Assembly (NCBI RefSeq): GCF_018141005.1
Contig: NZ_CP046582.1
Span: 992,001 to 1,056,000, forward strand
Direction of reading: 5' to 3'
Length of the DNA stretch: 64,000 nucleotides
Source of the DNA: Erwinia sp. E602
GTDB lineage: Bacteria > Pseudomonadota > Gammaproteobacteria > Enterobacterales > Enterobacteriaceae
Positions 18,978 through 28,606 of the stretch are shown here, one piece after another. Made by a program: the position numbers and the translations under genes. The notes under the pieces were generated by a model. The model searched no databases, was not told the DNA's origin, and saw nothing but the letters and a program-made list of their open reading frames with translations. Positions within the stretch are counted from its first letter, which is position 1. Each line of letters opens with the position of its first letter.

Positions 18978-20241
18978 AATTTTTTTCTCTTTGTTTCAGT
19001 GGGAAGTACCAATGTTTTGGATTAAGGAAAATATAATTTTCCGCGGAAGTAGTATATGATTTGTTTTTTAGCCAGTCCTCATCAAGATTGACTGAGAAAT
19101 TTATGATTTTTTCTCCCCATTTTTGATTAAAGTTTAAGATGGAATTTCTCAGAGCCATAAGCACATTATCACTCAGAGTATCGCGGATAACTAATACGTA
19201 TCCATTATCGGTCTTCACCTGCCGGTAAACTATGTTTAAGCGATCCAAACCCTGGCGTGCCTCTGCCAGAAGCTGCTCCTTACTCTTCAGGGTAGTCGCG
19301 AAATCTGTAGCAAAAGGAATAGCATTCAGAACTGCAGTTCTGAATCTTTTGACTTCAGAAGGTGACATTTTACGATAAACAGCGATGCCCGGATGTTCTG
19401 GTGAACCGTAATTTATCTGTAACACCGGGAAGCCTGCCAGCGTTAGTTCTTCAATGACCTTCTGACGGTGTTTACTCAGCCACACAGGAAGAACTTTGTT
19501 CGTCTGGTTTAGTTTATTGATTGTCTGTGTCGCCCATTCCATCTCGGGCAGCCCCTGAGTCAGAATGTAGATTGTGCCATTATCACGGCCTTTTACTATT
19601 TCGACAGGGCCTGGGGCACCAGCGAGCGCATCACTAAGTGTTGATACGTGTTGCTCAACATTACTATTTTTGTACCAGACAGCAGTGGCTGCGAAAAGTA
19701 TGCTAAGTGTCAGGAACAGACCTGATAAGTACAACTTTGTTGTTTTCTGAGAACTGCTGGCAGATCCATGTTGTAGAGGATTTTGAGGCAATGCAGAAAG
19801 ACTATTGAAGTTTAAAACTGCATCAGACCAGGCTTGCTCATGGCGTTTAATGGAAAAGTGGATGTGTTTATAGGAAAAAACGGCATTCTCTTCAATGACT
19901 TCAGTAATGGTTCCATTTAAGTCCTGGATTTCTAGTTGAAATGCGTTTTTCCCTTCATTCTCAGAAGGATGAGAAAGTCGCAATGTGATGTTCGGTGAAT
20001 GAGTATCACAGGGAATATAGAGCGTATTCAATGTATAATGCGCAGCATGCTGCTGTGCGGGTGTAAGGGTTTCATCCTCAACCTTTAGTGCCGAGCCAGG
20101 ATTAATCAACAAAAAATAATCTTCTGCGGGCAATAGAAGTTCGCAGCCAACCATCGGGCCAAACAACAGTTTTAGCGTGTAGTTTTGCAGAGAATTATCA
20201 TGATTATTTTCTACAATGTTTTTATGGATATAGCTATTCAT
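18970..20241 (-). CDS. prgH: Type III secretion outer inner-membrane ring protein PrgH (SctD)
   Basis: PrgH is a single-pass inner-membrane ring protein. The 423-residue product has an N-terminal FHA-like cytoplasmic domain (YTLKLLFGPMVGCELLLP), one membrane helix at about 167-188 (LYLSGLFLTLSILFAATAVW), and a periplasmic domain with repeated ring-building folds, including LPVWLSKHRQKVIEELTLAGFPV and LRNSILNFNQKWGEKIINF. It is the first gene of the leftward basal-body operon and is divergent from invF across 323 bp. Confidence 0.95.
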   Translation of the reverse strand: MNSYIHKNIVENNHDNSLQNYTLKLLFGPMVGCELLLPAEDYFLLINPGSALKVEDETLTPAQQHAAHYTLNTLYIPCDTHSPNITLRLSHPSENEGKNAFQLEIQDLNGTITEVIEENAVFSYKHIHFSIKRHEQAWSDAVLNFNSLSALPQNPLQHGSASSSQKTTKLYLSGLFLTLSILFAATAVWYKNSNVEQHVSTLSDALAGAPGPVEIVKGRDNGTIYILTQGLPEMEWATQTINKLNQTNKVLPVWLSKHRQKVIEELTLAGFPVLQINYGSPEHPGIAVYRKMSPSEVKRFRTAVLNAIPFATDFATTLKSKEQLLAEARQGLDRLNIVYRQVKTDNGYVLVIRDTLSDNVLMALRNSILNFNQKWGEKIINFSVNLDEDWLKNKSYTTSAENYIFLNPKHWYFPLKQREKNYG

Positions 20242-20564
20242 AATTAAAAATGAACCATTTTATTATCTGGGTGAGGATGCGTCACTCTTATGAGTAATTT
20301 ATTATCATAATCATTCATTAAGGGCTTCTTGCGAACTTTTTTGATTTGCTTATCAATGTGGAAATGTTATAACGGAATATTATTACCGGTCAATCCATAG
20401 CGCATTATGTTTTTTTTAATAATTTATTAAAAACCTGATCTTTATTAATTCTTGCATGTGTGGTTGATGTAGCCTCTGATTGTCGATAGGATAAATGGGT
20501 TGCTTAAGAAGTTATATCAAAAAACAGTGTAAATACATGCAGGTCTCATCTGGGATGGAATGCC
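20242..20564. other. Divergent control region between prgH and invF
   Basis: An AT-rich 323-bp gap separates the start points of the two main island operons. It should carry both promoters and the sites for island regulators, but no single -35/-10 pair stood out and no gene was seen. Confidence 0.5.
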
Positions 20565-21431
20565 ATGAATAAATTAAAACCAGGTGGTTCAATGGGTTGC
20601 AATATTAACCCCCTGAAAGGTTTACAGAAAACAACCTCTCGTTATTCAACGGTTAGTGATAATAAAGTAAAGCTGGATGGATCTCTCTTGTTTGTCAGGC
20701 CAGCGAATTCAGATTCTTCGATTTTCTGGCCGCAGACAGATGAAAATCACGATAAAGAATTATTTATAGACCGACCAGCTTTATTGCTTAGTAAAAGGTC
20801 TGTTGAGGTTTTTTTTAGAGGTCAGTGGTATGTGGAAAAATTTTCATTGTCAAACCTGATTATACTTCTTGCTTTCATTAACTATCAGAAAGAATTGAGT
20901 AAATGCAATAAGCAAGAAAAGGTCAGACATTGTGAGTCAGGACAGTCTTCAGTTCTGCTTACTTCAAGAGATGATTTTGTTGCAATCGTTGAATCTGAGG
21001 CGGAAACGTTCACCGGATTGCTTATTAGCAATACTTTACAACCAGAGGATCGTTGCCTGGGTGAATTGATTTCCTTCATCTGTGCCATGGAAAATTACTG
21101 GGTTGCCTGTTTTTTTCTGGCTCAGGTTATGGATGGAGACAGAGAAACAGACACGTATAAAATCTATAATGCATACAAAGATTATGGAGTTTCAGAGTCC
21201 CATTTCAGAAAACTGTGCCACAGTACATTTTCCTGCGGGCCTAAAAAACAATTACGGATGTGGCGTGCGGCACAAAGTGCTTTGCAACTGATTGAAAAAG
21301 AGAACTCTATCGCCATGATTGCTGGTGATAATGGTTACTCGTCTTCGTCACATTTTTCCAGTGAGATAAAGAAAATTTTTGGTATTACACCAAAGGAATT
21401 TAAGAAAATAGGTGGTTTTTTCCATGATTAG
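20565..21431 (+). CDS. invF: AraC-family transcriptional activator InvF
   Basis: InvF, with the chaperone SicA, activates effector and translocator genes in SPI-1 systems. The 288-residue protein has a variable N-terminal domain and a C-terminal AraC helix-turn-helix pair at about 195-285: YGVSESHFRKLCHSTFSCGPKKQLRMWR and IAMIAGDNGYSSSSHFSSEIKKIFGITPKEFKK. An alternative in-frame ATG lies nine codons downstream at 20592. Its stop overlaps the invG start region, as in Salmonella. Confidence 0.92.
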   Translation: MNKLKPGGSMGCNINPLKGLQKTTSRYSTVSDNKVKLDGSLLFVRPANSDSSIFWPQTDENHDKELFIDRPALLLSKRSVEVFFRGQWYVEKFSLSNLIILLAFINYQKELSKCNKQEKVRHCESGQSSVLLTSRDDFVAIVESEAETFTGLLISNTLQPEDRCLGELISFICAMENYWVACFFLAQVMDGDRETDTYKIYNAYKDYGVSESHFRKLCHSTFSCGPKKQLRMWRAAQSALQLIEKENSIAMIAGDNGYSSSSHFSSEIKKIFGITPKEFKKIGGFFHD

Positions 21432-23211
21432 TACTGTTTTTAAAAAAAACAGATGTTGTCTGATTATCTTGCTGGCGGGGGCGTTGAACAGTACCTGGGC
21501 TTCAGCAGGATTGCTTGAAAAGAAAGAATCAGGCAGTAGCCAGTATAATGAATCTGGCGTCGGGGCTGATTCAGATAATACCTATGTTGCCAGTAACAAT
21601 AGCATAAGGCAGCTTTTCTATGTTATTGGTGGTGCACTTGGTAAGCCTGTCATAGTCAGTAATGAGGCGGCTAAAAAACGTGTCTCAGGTAACTTTGATC
21701 TCAACCGATCCAAGGAAGCGCTAAGTAAATTGGCCTCACGTACCGGGCTCATCTGGTATGACGACGGAAGTTCCGTTTATATTTATGACAGCAGCGAAAT
21801 CCAAAGCAAAGTTGTCAGGCTGATGTACGCGCCCTTTGATCGGCTGGTTGCCTATCTGCAATCTTCCGGGCTTTACGATTCCCGTTTTCCTTTAAGGTCA
21901 AACGGAACTTCGGGATCATTTTACGTTTCCGGGCCGCCAGTGTATGTAGAGCTGATAGGAGCAGCTGCAAAACATATCGACACGACTTATTCCCGAACCG
22001 GGACCGGCGAAAGCACGATCCGGGTGATAAAACTACGTAACACCTTCGTTACCGATCGCACTTTCACTCAGCGTGATGCGCCGGTAACTATTCCTGGCGT
22101 AGCGGCTGTTTTAAATAAGTTGTTGAATAACTCCAGCAGTAGTGCTGGTAGTGCGGGGATTGCTGGCGCGCAGATTACCGTTGACAGAGAGACTCAAAGC
22201 GCCCTTCAGGCCGCAGAGGCTGGTGAAGAGGGCCGTTTCCCTGCGCTGCCTGCACTGAGTTCATCTGCCTCACACCAAAGTTTCGGTGACAGGGACAATG
22301 TGCAGGCGGACACGGTGACAATCGTTGCCTACTCCGATACTAACAGTCTGCTTATTAAGGGTTCAGCACGCCAGGTGAGCTTCGTTGAAGATCTTGTGCG
22401 AGCCATTGACGTTGCCAAAAAACAAATTCAGCTTTCGCTTTGGATTATTGATATCTCTAAAGACGCGGTGGATAAATTAGGCGTTCAATGGCAGGGGGCT
22501 GCCACAATAGGCGGTAATGGTGTAACCCTTAACCAGAGTACTCTCGCACCTGCAAGCAGTGCCCATTTTCTTGCTGATGTTACCGCACTGGCTCAGAAAG
22601 GCAACGCGCAGATTGTTTCGCGCCCTGAGATACTGACTCAGGAAAATGTGCCGGCGCTATTTGATAACAACCACAGTTTTTATGCCAAATTACAGGGGGA
22701 GCGCAACTCCTCTCTGGAGAAAGTTACTTACGGTACGATGATAAGTGTGCTTCCACGTCTGACACAATATCAGCAGGAAGTCGAAATGATTCTGAATATT
22801 CAGGACGGCGGAACGCAGATTGGTGCAAATGGCGAAACTAACAGCGTGGATAATCTGCCGGTCGTTAGCAACACCCAAATCAGCACCGAAGCGCGGGTGC
22901 CGGCAGGGTACGGCCTTTTGGTGGGTGGATACGGCCGAGACGAAGATACCCAAAACAATATCGGCATCCCTTTGCTACGTGATATCCCGCTGTTGGGGAA
23001 ATTATTTGATTACAGCTACGTAAGCCGGAAAAAAATGGTTCGCATGTTTCTCATTCAGCCCCGTTTGCTGATTAATGGTCAGCCGTGGCAAGGGCTTGAC
23101 GATGAAAATCCGGTTCTTGGCCGTGAGCCGAACGGGAATGAGGTAAGGTTGAAATCAACGGTATCAATGTTACGTGAAACCATGAATAGTAATCAGAGTC
23201 GAGCAAGATAA
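21424..23211 (+). CDS. invG: Type III secretion outer-membrane secretin InvG (SctC)
   Basis: InvG forms the outer-membrane gate of the apparatus. The roughly 595-residue product has a signal peptide (LIILLAGALNSTWASA), N-terminal domains with IRQLFYVIGGALGKPVIVS, and a C-terminal secretin domain with ALAQKGNAQIVSRPEILTQENVPA and the VPAGYGLLVGGYGRDE, IPLLRDIPLLGKLF signature. I prefer ATG 21424 over the in-frame GTG at 21412; it overlaps invF by eight bases. No InvH-like pilotin is adjacent. Confidence 0.96.
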   Translation: MISTVFKKNRCCLIILLAGALNSTWASAGLLEKKESGSSQYNESGVGADSDNTYVASNNSIRQLFYVIGGALGKPVIVSNEAAKKRVSGNFDLNRSKEALSKLASRTGLIWYDDGSSVYIYDSSEIQSKVVRLMYAPFDRLVAYLQSSGLYDSRFPLRSNGTSGSFYVSGPPVYVELIGAAAKHIDTTYSRTGTGESTIRVIKLRNTFVTDRTFTQRDAPVTIPGVAAVLNKLLNNSSSSAGSAGIAGAQITVDRETQSALQAAEAGEEGRFPALPALSSSASHQSFGDRDNVQADTVTIVAYSDTNSLLIKGSARQVSFVEDLVRAIDVAKKQIQLSLWIIDISKDAVDKLGVQWQGAATIGGNGVTLNQSTLAPASSAHFLADVTALAQKGNAQIVSRPEILTQENVPALFDNNHSFYAKLQGERNSSLEKVTYGTMISVLPRLTQYQQEVEMILNIQDGGTQIGANGETNSVDNLPVVSNTQISTEARVPAGYGLLVGGYGRDEDTQNNIGIPLLRDIPLLGKLFDYSYVSRKKMVRMFLIQPRLLINGQPWQGLDDENPVLGREPNGNEVRLKSTVSMLRETMNSNQSRAR

Positions 23212-23212
23212 C

Positions 23213-24370
23213 ATGGCTATTCGTTCTACAGGCGGTTTAGATTTACACCGTGTTGATATTCGGGCTCCAGCCAACAATCAGGTGAATCATGCTGCTGATG
23301 AATCCGCTGAACATGCGCCGGTTGTTAATCTGCAGGAAGAGTTAAACAATGCTGCTGAAGAGATGGCTGACCTGCTCAGTGCATTTGGCCGCTTTAATAG
23401 AACGAATCGTAAAAATGTTAATAGTAATAATGAAAACGAGTCATTTTCTGCAATACTTGAAGATCATGCAGATGAAAAACTGAATTCGCTAATCAAACAA
23501 GTTTCTAAACTGCATGGCCAGAGTAATATTCTTAACTTTGCTCGCGGTTTGTTTCCGAATGACAGTGATTTGATGCTGGCTCTTCGCGAAATGCTTTTAA
23601 GCCGCAAGCTGTCAGAGTTAATGAAGAAGAAAGTAAAAGAAGCTATAAGTGATTTAGAGAAATTCAGTGACCGCCAAAAAATGCAGTCCGGAATCAATGT
23701 TGGAAAACTTGCCAGGCGGTTCAGCAAGCGCGGAGAGGGTAAGCCGCTATCTGCGAAGGATTTAAGGAGCAGTTATCTACGCTTTCTTGAGCTGGAGCTG
23801 CCTGCAGGTTTTATCTATCAGGACTGGATTGATGAATTTGGCTGCAGCAATCGTAAACGATTACTTACCTTTACGTTGTCAGCATTGATTGCAGACATGA
23901 AGGCAAACGAACCGGGTATACATTTTGATGAGTTTGGTCCATTGAGTGCCAAACTTTCAGATGCACGTATTCTTAATACTTTAGATAATGAATTAAATGA
24001 AAGTTTTAATTCCTTCATCTTTCATGAGCAGCTAAGAAACAATGAAGGAAAATTCATTTCAGAGGATGATGTTGTAGGTTTGTATATGAAGGGACTTATC
24101 AATATTTCGGATTTCAAGCCGCACCTGTCAGCATTTTCTGTTGATTACTTGTCCTTGCTATTAGTCAGGCAACGTGCGGAAGTTATTCAGGCGTTACGTA
24201 AGGTATATAATATGACCCCTGATTTTCTTTTCTCAGATGTAATAGTTAAAGATGATGTGCTGGAAATGATGTCATCGCTTTTAACAAAATTATGTAAGAA
24301 AGAGAGAGAAAATTCTGTCTGGTCTGAACACGATAAGAAAGAGTTATCTGGCTCTCTATTGGTGCGTTAA
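23213..24370 (+). CDS. invE: Type III secretion gatekeeper InvE (SctW)
   Basis: InvE/MxiC (SctW) holds back effectors until translocators are secreted. The 385-residue cytosolic, all-helical protein has an N-terminal flexible region, then the HrpJ-type domain beginning near residue 45 (EELNNAAEEMADLLSAFGRF) and helical X-bundles with LRSSYLRFLELELPAGFIYQDWI. It begins two bases after the invG stop and ends six bases before invA. Confidence 0.93.
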   Translation: MAIRSTGGLDLHRVDIRAPANNQVNHAADESAEHAPVVNLQEELNNAAEEMADLLSAFGRFNRTNRKNVNSNNENESFSAILEDHADEKLNSLIKQVSKLHGQSNILNFARGLFPNDSDLMLALREMLLSRKLSELMKKKVKEAISDLEKFSDRQKMQSGINVGKLARRFSKRGEGKPLSAKDLRSSYLRFLELELPAGFIYQDWIDEFGCSNRKRLLTFTLSALIADMKANEPGIHFDEFGPLSAKLSDARILNTLDNELNESFNSFIFHEQLRNNEGKFISEDDVVGLYMKGLINISDFKPHLSAFSVDYLSLLLVRQRAEVIQALRKVYNMTPDFLFSDVIVKDDVLEMMSSLLTKLCKKERENSVWSEHDKKELSGSLLVR

Positions 24371-24375
24371 CTAAA

Positions 24376-26427
24376 ATGTTTAAGAACTTTATTTCAAAGC
24401 TTGGATCCAGACCGGAACTCATCGTACTTGTTATTATGATAATGGTCGTCGTGATGCTGGTAATCCCATTGCCAACTTATCTCGTCGATTTCCTTATCGG
24501 TCTCAATCTGACGATGGCATTACTTATCTTTCTTGGGTCTTTTTATATTAACAGGGTTTTGGATTTTTCTACATTCCCTTCAATATTACTGATAAGTACT
24601 ATCTTTCGTCTGGCAATATCTATTAGTACCAGTCGACTGGTACTGGCGGATGCCGATGCCGGTGAAATCATTGCCAGCTTCGGTGATTTTGTAATTGCTG
24701 ATAACCTGGTCGTCGGGTTTGTTATATTCTTTATTGTAACAATAGTGCAATTTATCGTTATCACTAAAGGTTCCGAACGTATTGCTGAAGTTGCGGCGCG
24801 ATTTTCGCTCGATGCCATGCCAGGAAAGCAAATGAGCATCGATGCGGATTTAAAAGCAGGCTTGATTGATGAAAAAGAGGTCAGATCCCGGCGTTCCGAC
24901 CTGGAAGCCGAAAGTCAGTTGTATGGTGCACTGGATGGCGCAATGAAGTTTATCAAAGGTGATGCCATAGCCGGCATTGTGATCATCTTTGTCAATCTGC
25001 TGGGGGGAATCTCTGTAGGTGTCATTCAGCGTGGCATGGATATCTCGCATGCGCTTTCAGTTTATACCATGCTTACCATCGGTGATGCGCTGGTTGCACA
25101 GATCCCTGCTTTGCTAATCTCAATCGGTGGTGGTCTGATTGTTACCCGGGTTAACACCAGCAACAAAAATAATCTCGGTGCGAAGATTATTAATGATCTG
25201 TTTTCGAACAAATTTATTCTGGTGATCACGGCAATTCTTTCAGTTGCGCTGGGTTTACTACCTGGGTTCCCGCTGCCCGTATTTACCCTGCTGGGTGCGA
25301 TACTACTGGGTATTTATGCTAAACATTGGCTTGATGAGAAGAAAAAAGGCGATGCCCCAGAGGATAATTTACAGGAAGAGGGGCAGCCAGAACTGGTAAG
25401 CAAACCTGTTATTATTGATGGTGAGTTTATTCCGGAAACAATTCCACTTATTATCACTGCATGGAGAGGATATGAGGAATACTTTGAGCGAAATAATTTC
25501 GTATCGCATCTGAAAAGAAATTTCTTCATTGAATATGGCGTGCGGCTGCCAAATGTGACCATCAATTTTGATGAGCATGCTGAACGTGGGGTTTTACAGG
25601 TTGCCATTAATGAGATTCAAGTGGCTGCTTACAATATTCTGCCTGGTATGTGTAAAGTTTTACTGCGGGGTGAAGAACTGCAGATTCTTGATCCTCAGGT
25701 ATTAGTCGTTGAAACGACTCACAGGTATAATTACTGGCTTCCTGAGGAACGCAGTGAAAAAGCCCATCAGCTCGGTTTTTACACACGTAATGCTACTGAT
25801 GAGTTCTACGCCTGTATTTCAACCTTGTTGGTGCATAACGTTACGGAATTTTTCGGCATACAGGAAACGAAAACGCTACTGGACGATTTGGAGAAGAAGT
25901 ATCCGGAGTTGCTCAAAGAGTGCTACAGGAATAATACTGTTCAACGTATTACTGAAGTGTTTCAGCGTCTGCTCCAGGAGCGTATTTCGATTCGTAATAT
26001 GCGCCTTATTCTTGAAGCTTTAGTCCAGTGGGCACCAAAAGAGAAAGATCCAATTATGCTGGTCGAGCATGTGCGGGGTGTACTCTCACGCTACATCTCT
26101 AATCGTTTTTCATCTAACGGCCGGATAAGAGCTTTGGTAATGTCTCATGATATGGAAAATCTGATTCGTGGGGCTATTCGCCAGACATCCGCTGGCACAT
26201 TTATTAACTTACCCCCGCCAGAGGTGGAGGGGATAATAAAATCTCTTGAAACGTGCATTAATAACAATGGTGTTGATGCGCGAGATATCATAATTATGGT
26301 TTCATCCGATATTCGTCGGTTTGTGAAAAAAATTATTGATGGTCATTATGCGGAAGTGGAGGTGCTCTCTTTTGCAGATGTTTCAGGTACTGTTGAAGTT
26401 GATGTAATTGGTTCTCTTGAAAATTAA
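24376..26427 (+). CDS. invA: Type III secretion export gate InvA (SctV)
   Basis: InvA/FlhA-family protein forming the export gate ring. The 683-residue product has an N-terminal half with about eight membrane helices (first at residues 13-40), the FHIPEP-type conserved block including FSLDAMPGKQMSIDADLKAG near residue 140 and DGAMKFIKGDAIAGI near 190, and a large cytoplasmic C-terminal domain from about residue 340. Length matches Salmonella InvA (685). Confidence 0.97.
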   Translation: MFKNFISKLGSRPELIVLVIMIMVVVMLVIPLPTYLVDFLIGLNLTMALLIFLGSFYINRVLDFSTFPSILLISTIFRLAISISTSRLVLADADAGEIIASFGDFVIADNLVVGFVIFFIVTIVQFIVITKGSERIAEVAARFSLDAMPGKQMSIDADLKAGLIDEKEVRSRRSDLEAESQLYGALDGAMKFIKGDAIAGIVIIFVNLLGGISVGVIQRGMDISHALSVYTMLTIGDALVAQIPALLISIGGGLIVTRVNTSNKNNLGAKIINDLFSNKFILVITAILSVALGLLPGFPLPVFTLLGAILLGIYAKHWLDEKKKGDAPEDNLQEEGQPELVSKPVIIDGEFIPETIPLIITAWRGYEEYFERNNFVSHLKRNFFIEYGVRLPNVTINFDEHAERGVLQVAINEIQVAAYNILPGMCKVLLRGEELQILDPQVLVVETTHRYNYWLPEERSEKAHQLGFYTRNATDEFYACISTLLVHNVTEFFGIQETKTLLDDLEKKYPELLKECYRNNTVQRITEVFQRLLQERISIRNMRLILEALVQWAPKEKDPIMLVEHVRGVLSRYISNRFSSNGRIRALVMSHDMENLIRGAIRQTSAGTFINLPPPEVEGIIKSLETCINNNGVDARDIIIMVSSDIRRFVKKIIDGHYAEVEVLSFADVSGTVEVDVIGSLEN

Positions 26428-26439
26428 AGAAGGTAAAAA

Positions 26440-26847
26440 ATGAAATACGATGTCGTTAAACTGGTTAATGAAATCCTGCAGGATGCAGGTATGGCTCACG
26501 TCATTGAAGGCGATTTGAGCAATCATTCGACTATCTCACTGAACTTGAAAGATGATAATCCTACTATTTATATCAAAAATGAAGATGATGAAGTATGGGT
26601 GTGGGCTAAGCTCTGCGATTACAATCTTGCAGCATTAGGGTATTGCAGTACTAATCTTTTTCCTGTGATGTTTAACTATAATGAGGAGTTTTTTTACACC
26701 GGCCAGCCCTGCCTGTATCCAGTCGACGGGGACCTGCAATTACGGGCTAAAGTAAAAGATGAGTTTTTGGAATCATCATCTGCTTTCATGGATGTTCTGG
26801 ATAATTATATGACGATTATGCTGGAATATCGCTCTGTTTTATTGTAA
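26440..26847 (+). CDS. invB: Type III secretion chaperone InvB (class IB)
   Basis: InvB/SpaK is a class IB chaperone that binds several effectors and delivers them to the sorting platform. The 135-residue acidic protein shows the family pattern: VNEILQDAGMAHVIEGDLSNHSTISL at the N-terminus, then VWVWAKLCDYNLAALGYCSTNLF and a C-terminal helix. Position between invA and invC matches Salmonella and Shigella. A ribosome site (agaaggt) precedes the ATG. Confidence 0.93.
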   Translation: MKYDVVKLVNEILQDAGMAHVIEGDLSNHSTISLNLKDDNPTIYIKNEDDEVWVWAKLCDYNLAALGYCSTNLFPVMFNYNEEFFYTGQPCLYPVDGDLQLRAKVKDEFLESSSAFMDVLDNYMTIMLEYRSVLL

Positions 26848-26865
26848 CTAAAAAGGTTCCATAAC

Positions 26866-28161
26866 ATGATTGCGCAATGTTTTGTTCATCTTGCCCATCC
26901 TTTACGCATTCAGGGAAATATCGTAGAGGCGCACTTACCGGGCACCCGTATCGGTGAGATATGTGAAATTCAGAAATCAATACTGGAACCTGAAGTTATG
27001 GGGCTTGCTCAGGTGATTGGTTTCAGCAAAGAACATACATTGTTGAGTCTCCTCAATGATAACCAGGGGTTCTCTCGTAGTAACGTACTGTTGCCTACAG
27101 GTAAACCCTTTCACCTTCAGGCAGGAGAGGCGATGGCCGGTAGCATTATTGATGCTACCGGCAATATACGAGGGCGTCTGGACGATCGCCCATTATCGCC
27201 AATGATTAATGCAGAGTATATTACCGCCAGTGGCGTGCCGAAGGATTTTACTCAGCGACGGCCCATAACTGACACAATGATCACTGGCGTTCGCGCCATC
27301 GATGGCCTGCTAACCGTTGGCAAGGGTCAACGTATGGGGATTTTTGCGGCAGCAGGGTGCGGTAAAACCTCACTGATGAATATGATTATCGAGCATTCCG
27401 ATGCTGATATTTATGTCATCGGGTTAATTGGTGAGCGTGGGCGTGAAGTGACTGAATTTGTTGAAGAGATCAAAAATTCTCCAAGACGAGCGCAGGTGAT
27501 TATTGTTTATGCAACTTCAGACCGCTCATGTACGGAACGCTGTAATGCTGCCCAAATCGCCTCCTCAATCGCCAGCTACTTCAGCGATCGTGGCAAAAAC
27601 GTTCTGCTGTTTGTTGATTCAATTACCCGTTATGCCCGTGCATTGCGTGATGTAGCACTGACTATGGGGGAGTTACCTGCTCGTCAGGGATACCCGGCTT
27701 CGGTGTTTGAGATGCTGCCCAAATTACTGGAACGGCCCGGGCGGTTCCAGATGGGGTCGGTGACAGCGTTCTATACGGTTTTGGTCGAAAATGAGGATGA
27801 GCCTGATGTCATCGGCGACGAAGTACGCTCTATTCTCGATGGTCATATTTATCTCAGCAGGAAGCTGGCGGCTAAAGGTCATTATCCTGCCATTGATGTT
27901 TTACAAAGTATCAGCAGAGTATTTAATCAGATAACCGATGTGAAACATCAGCAAATGGCAGTGAAGTTTCGCGAGCTGCTCGTGCGGCAGCGCGACATGC
28001 AACTCTATATCGATCTCGGAGAGTACCGACGAGGAGAGAATCAGGAAAACGATAGAGCGGCTGATAAAAAAAATATCATGGAATCGTATCTCAAACAAAA
28101 CATAGCAGACAGAACAGAAATGCAAGACAGCCTGGGAATGATCAATGAATGTCTGGCGTAG
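26866..28161 (+). CDS. invC: Type III secretion ATPase InvC (SctN)
   Basis: InvC is the hexameric ATPase that unfolds substrates and releases chaperones. The 431-residue protein has an F1-beta-like fold: Walker A AAGCGKTS at about 162-169, Walker B region NVLLFVDSITRYARALRDVAL near 245, and the GERGREVTEF and RPGRFQMGSVTAFY blocks. Length matches the family. Its 3' end overlaps invI by 17 bases. Confidence 0.97.
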   Translation: MIAQCFVHLAHPLRIQGNIVEAHLPGTRIGEICEIQKSILEPEVMGLAQVIGFSKEHTLLSLLNDNQGFSRSNVLLPTGKPFHLQAGEAMAGSIIDATGNIRGRLDDRPLSPMINAEYITASGVPKDFTQRRPITDTMITGVRAIDGLLTVGKGQRMGIFAAAGCGKTSLMNMIIEHSDADIYVIGLIGERGREVTEFVEEIKNSPRRAQVIIVYATSDRSCTERCNAAQIASSIASYFSDRGKNVLLFVDSITRYARALRDVALTMGELPARQGYPASVFEMLPKLLERPGRFQMGSVTAFYTVLVENEDEPDVIGDEVRSILDGHIYLSRKLAAKGHYPAIDVLQSISRVFNQITDVKHQQMAVKFRELLVRQRDMQLYIDLGEYRRGENQENDRAADKKNIMESYLKQNIADRTEMQDSLGMINECLA

Positions 28162-28606
28162 AGGGCGCGGTTTCGTTTCTTTGCTTGAGCGTAAGCAGCA
28201 GATGCTTCATTCAGACATTACTCAGGCTCAGAATAAGATTCTGCAGTTGAAAGCTAGCAGGTCACAGTGTCATCAAGAAACTGTGGAGATCAACCAGAAA
28301 ATAAAAAATCTGACGCCATCTGGTGTGTTGAGTAAACGTGATATCCATCAGGGAATAAGGCAGCAGGGGATCTTGTTAAGTCATCAGCAGCTGATTGTTT
28401 TAAAAATCAGTCAGCTCGAAGAAGAGCAGTATGCAGAAGAACTGAAAGTTGAGCGGTTCCGAGCCGCTTTAGGCCTGCTGGATAAGCGTCATTATAAAAT
28501 AAGTGACTATCTGCATAAATATCATCGGATGCATTTAATAAGAAAAGAGAATAACAGAGAAACTGAAGTTCAGGAGATGGCAAGCCATGTCAGGAAAAAT
28601 TTCTGA
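28145..28606 (+). CDS. invI: Type III secretion stalk protein InvI (SctO)
   Basis: InvI/SpaM (SctO) is a coiled-coil stalk linking the ATPase to the export gate, like flagellar FliJ. The 153-residue product is almost wholly helical and charged, with heptad-rich segments from residue 15 to 140 (SLLERKQQMLHSDITQAQNKI; LKISQLEEEQYAEELKVERF). It overlaps invC by 17 bases and invJ by 20 bases. Confidence 0.88.
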   Translation: MNVWRRGRGFVSLLERKQQMLHSDITQAQNKILQLKASRSQCHQETVEINQKIKNLTPSGVLSKRDIHQGIRQQGILLSHQQLIVLKISQLEEEQYAEELKVERFRAALGLLDKRHYKISDYLHKYHRMHLIRKENNRETEVQEMASHVRKNF

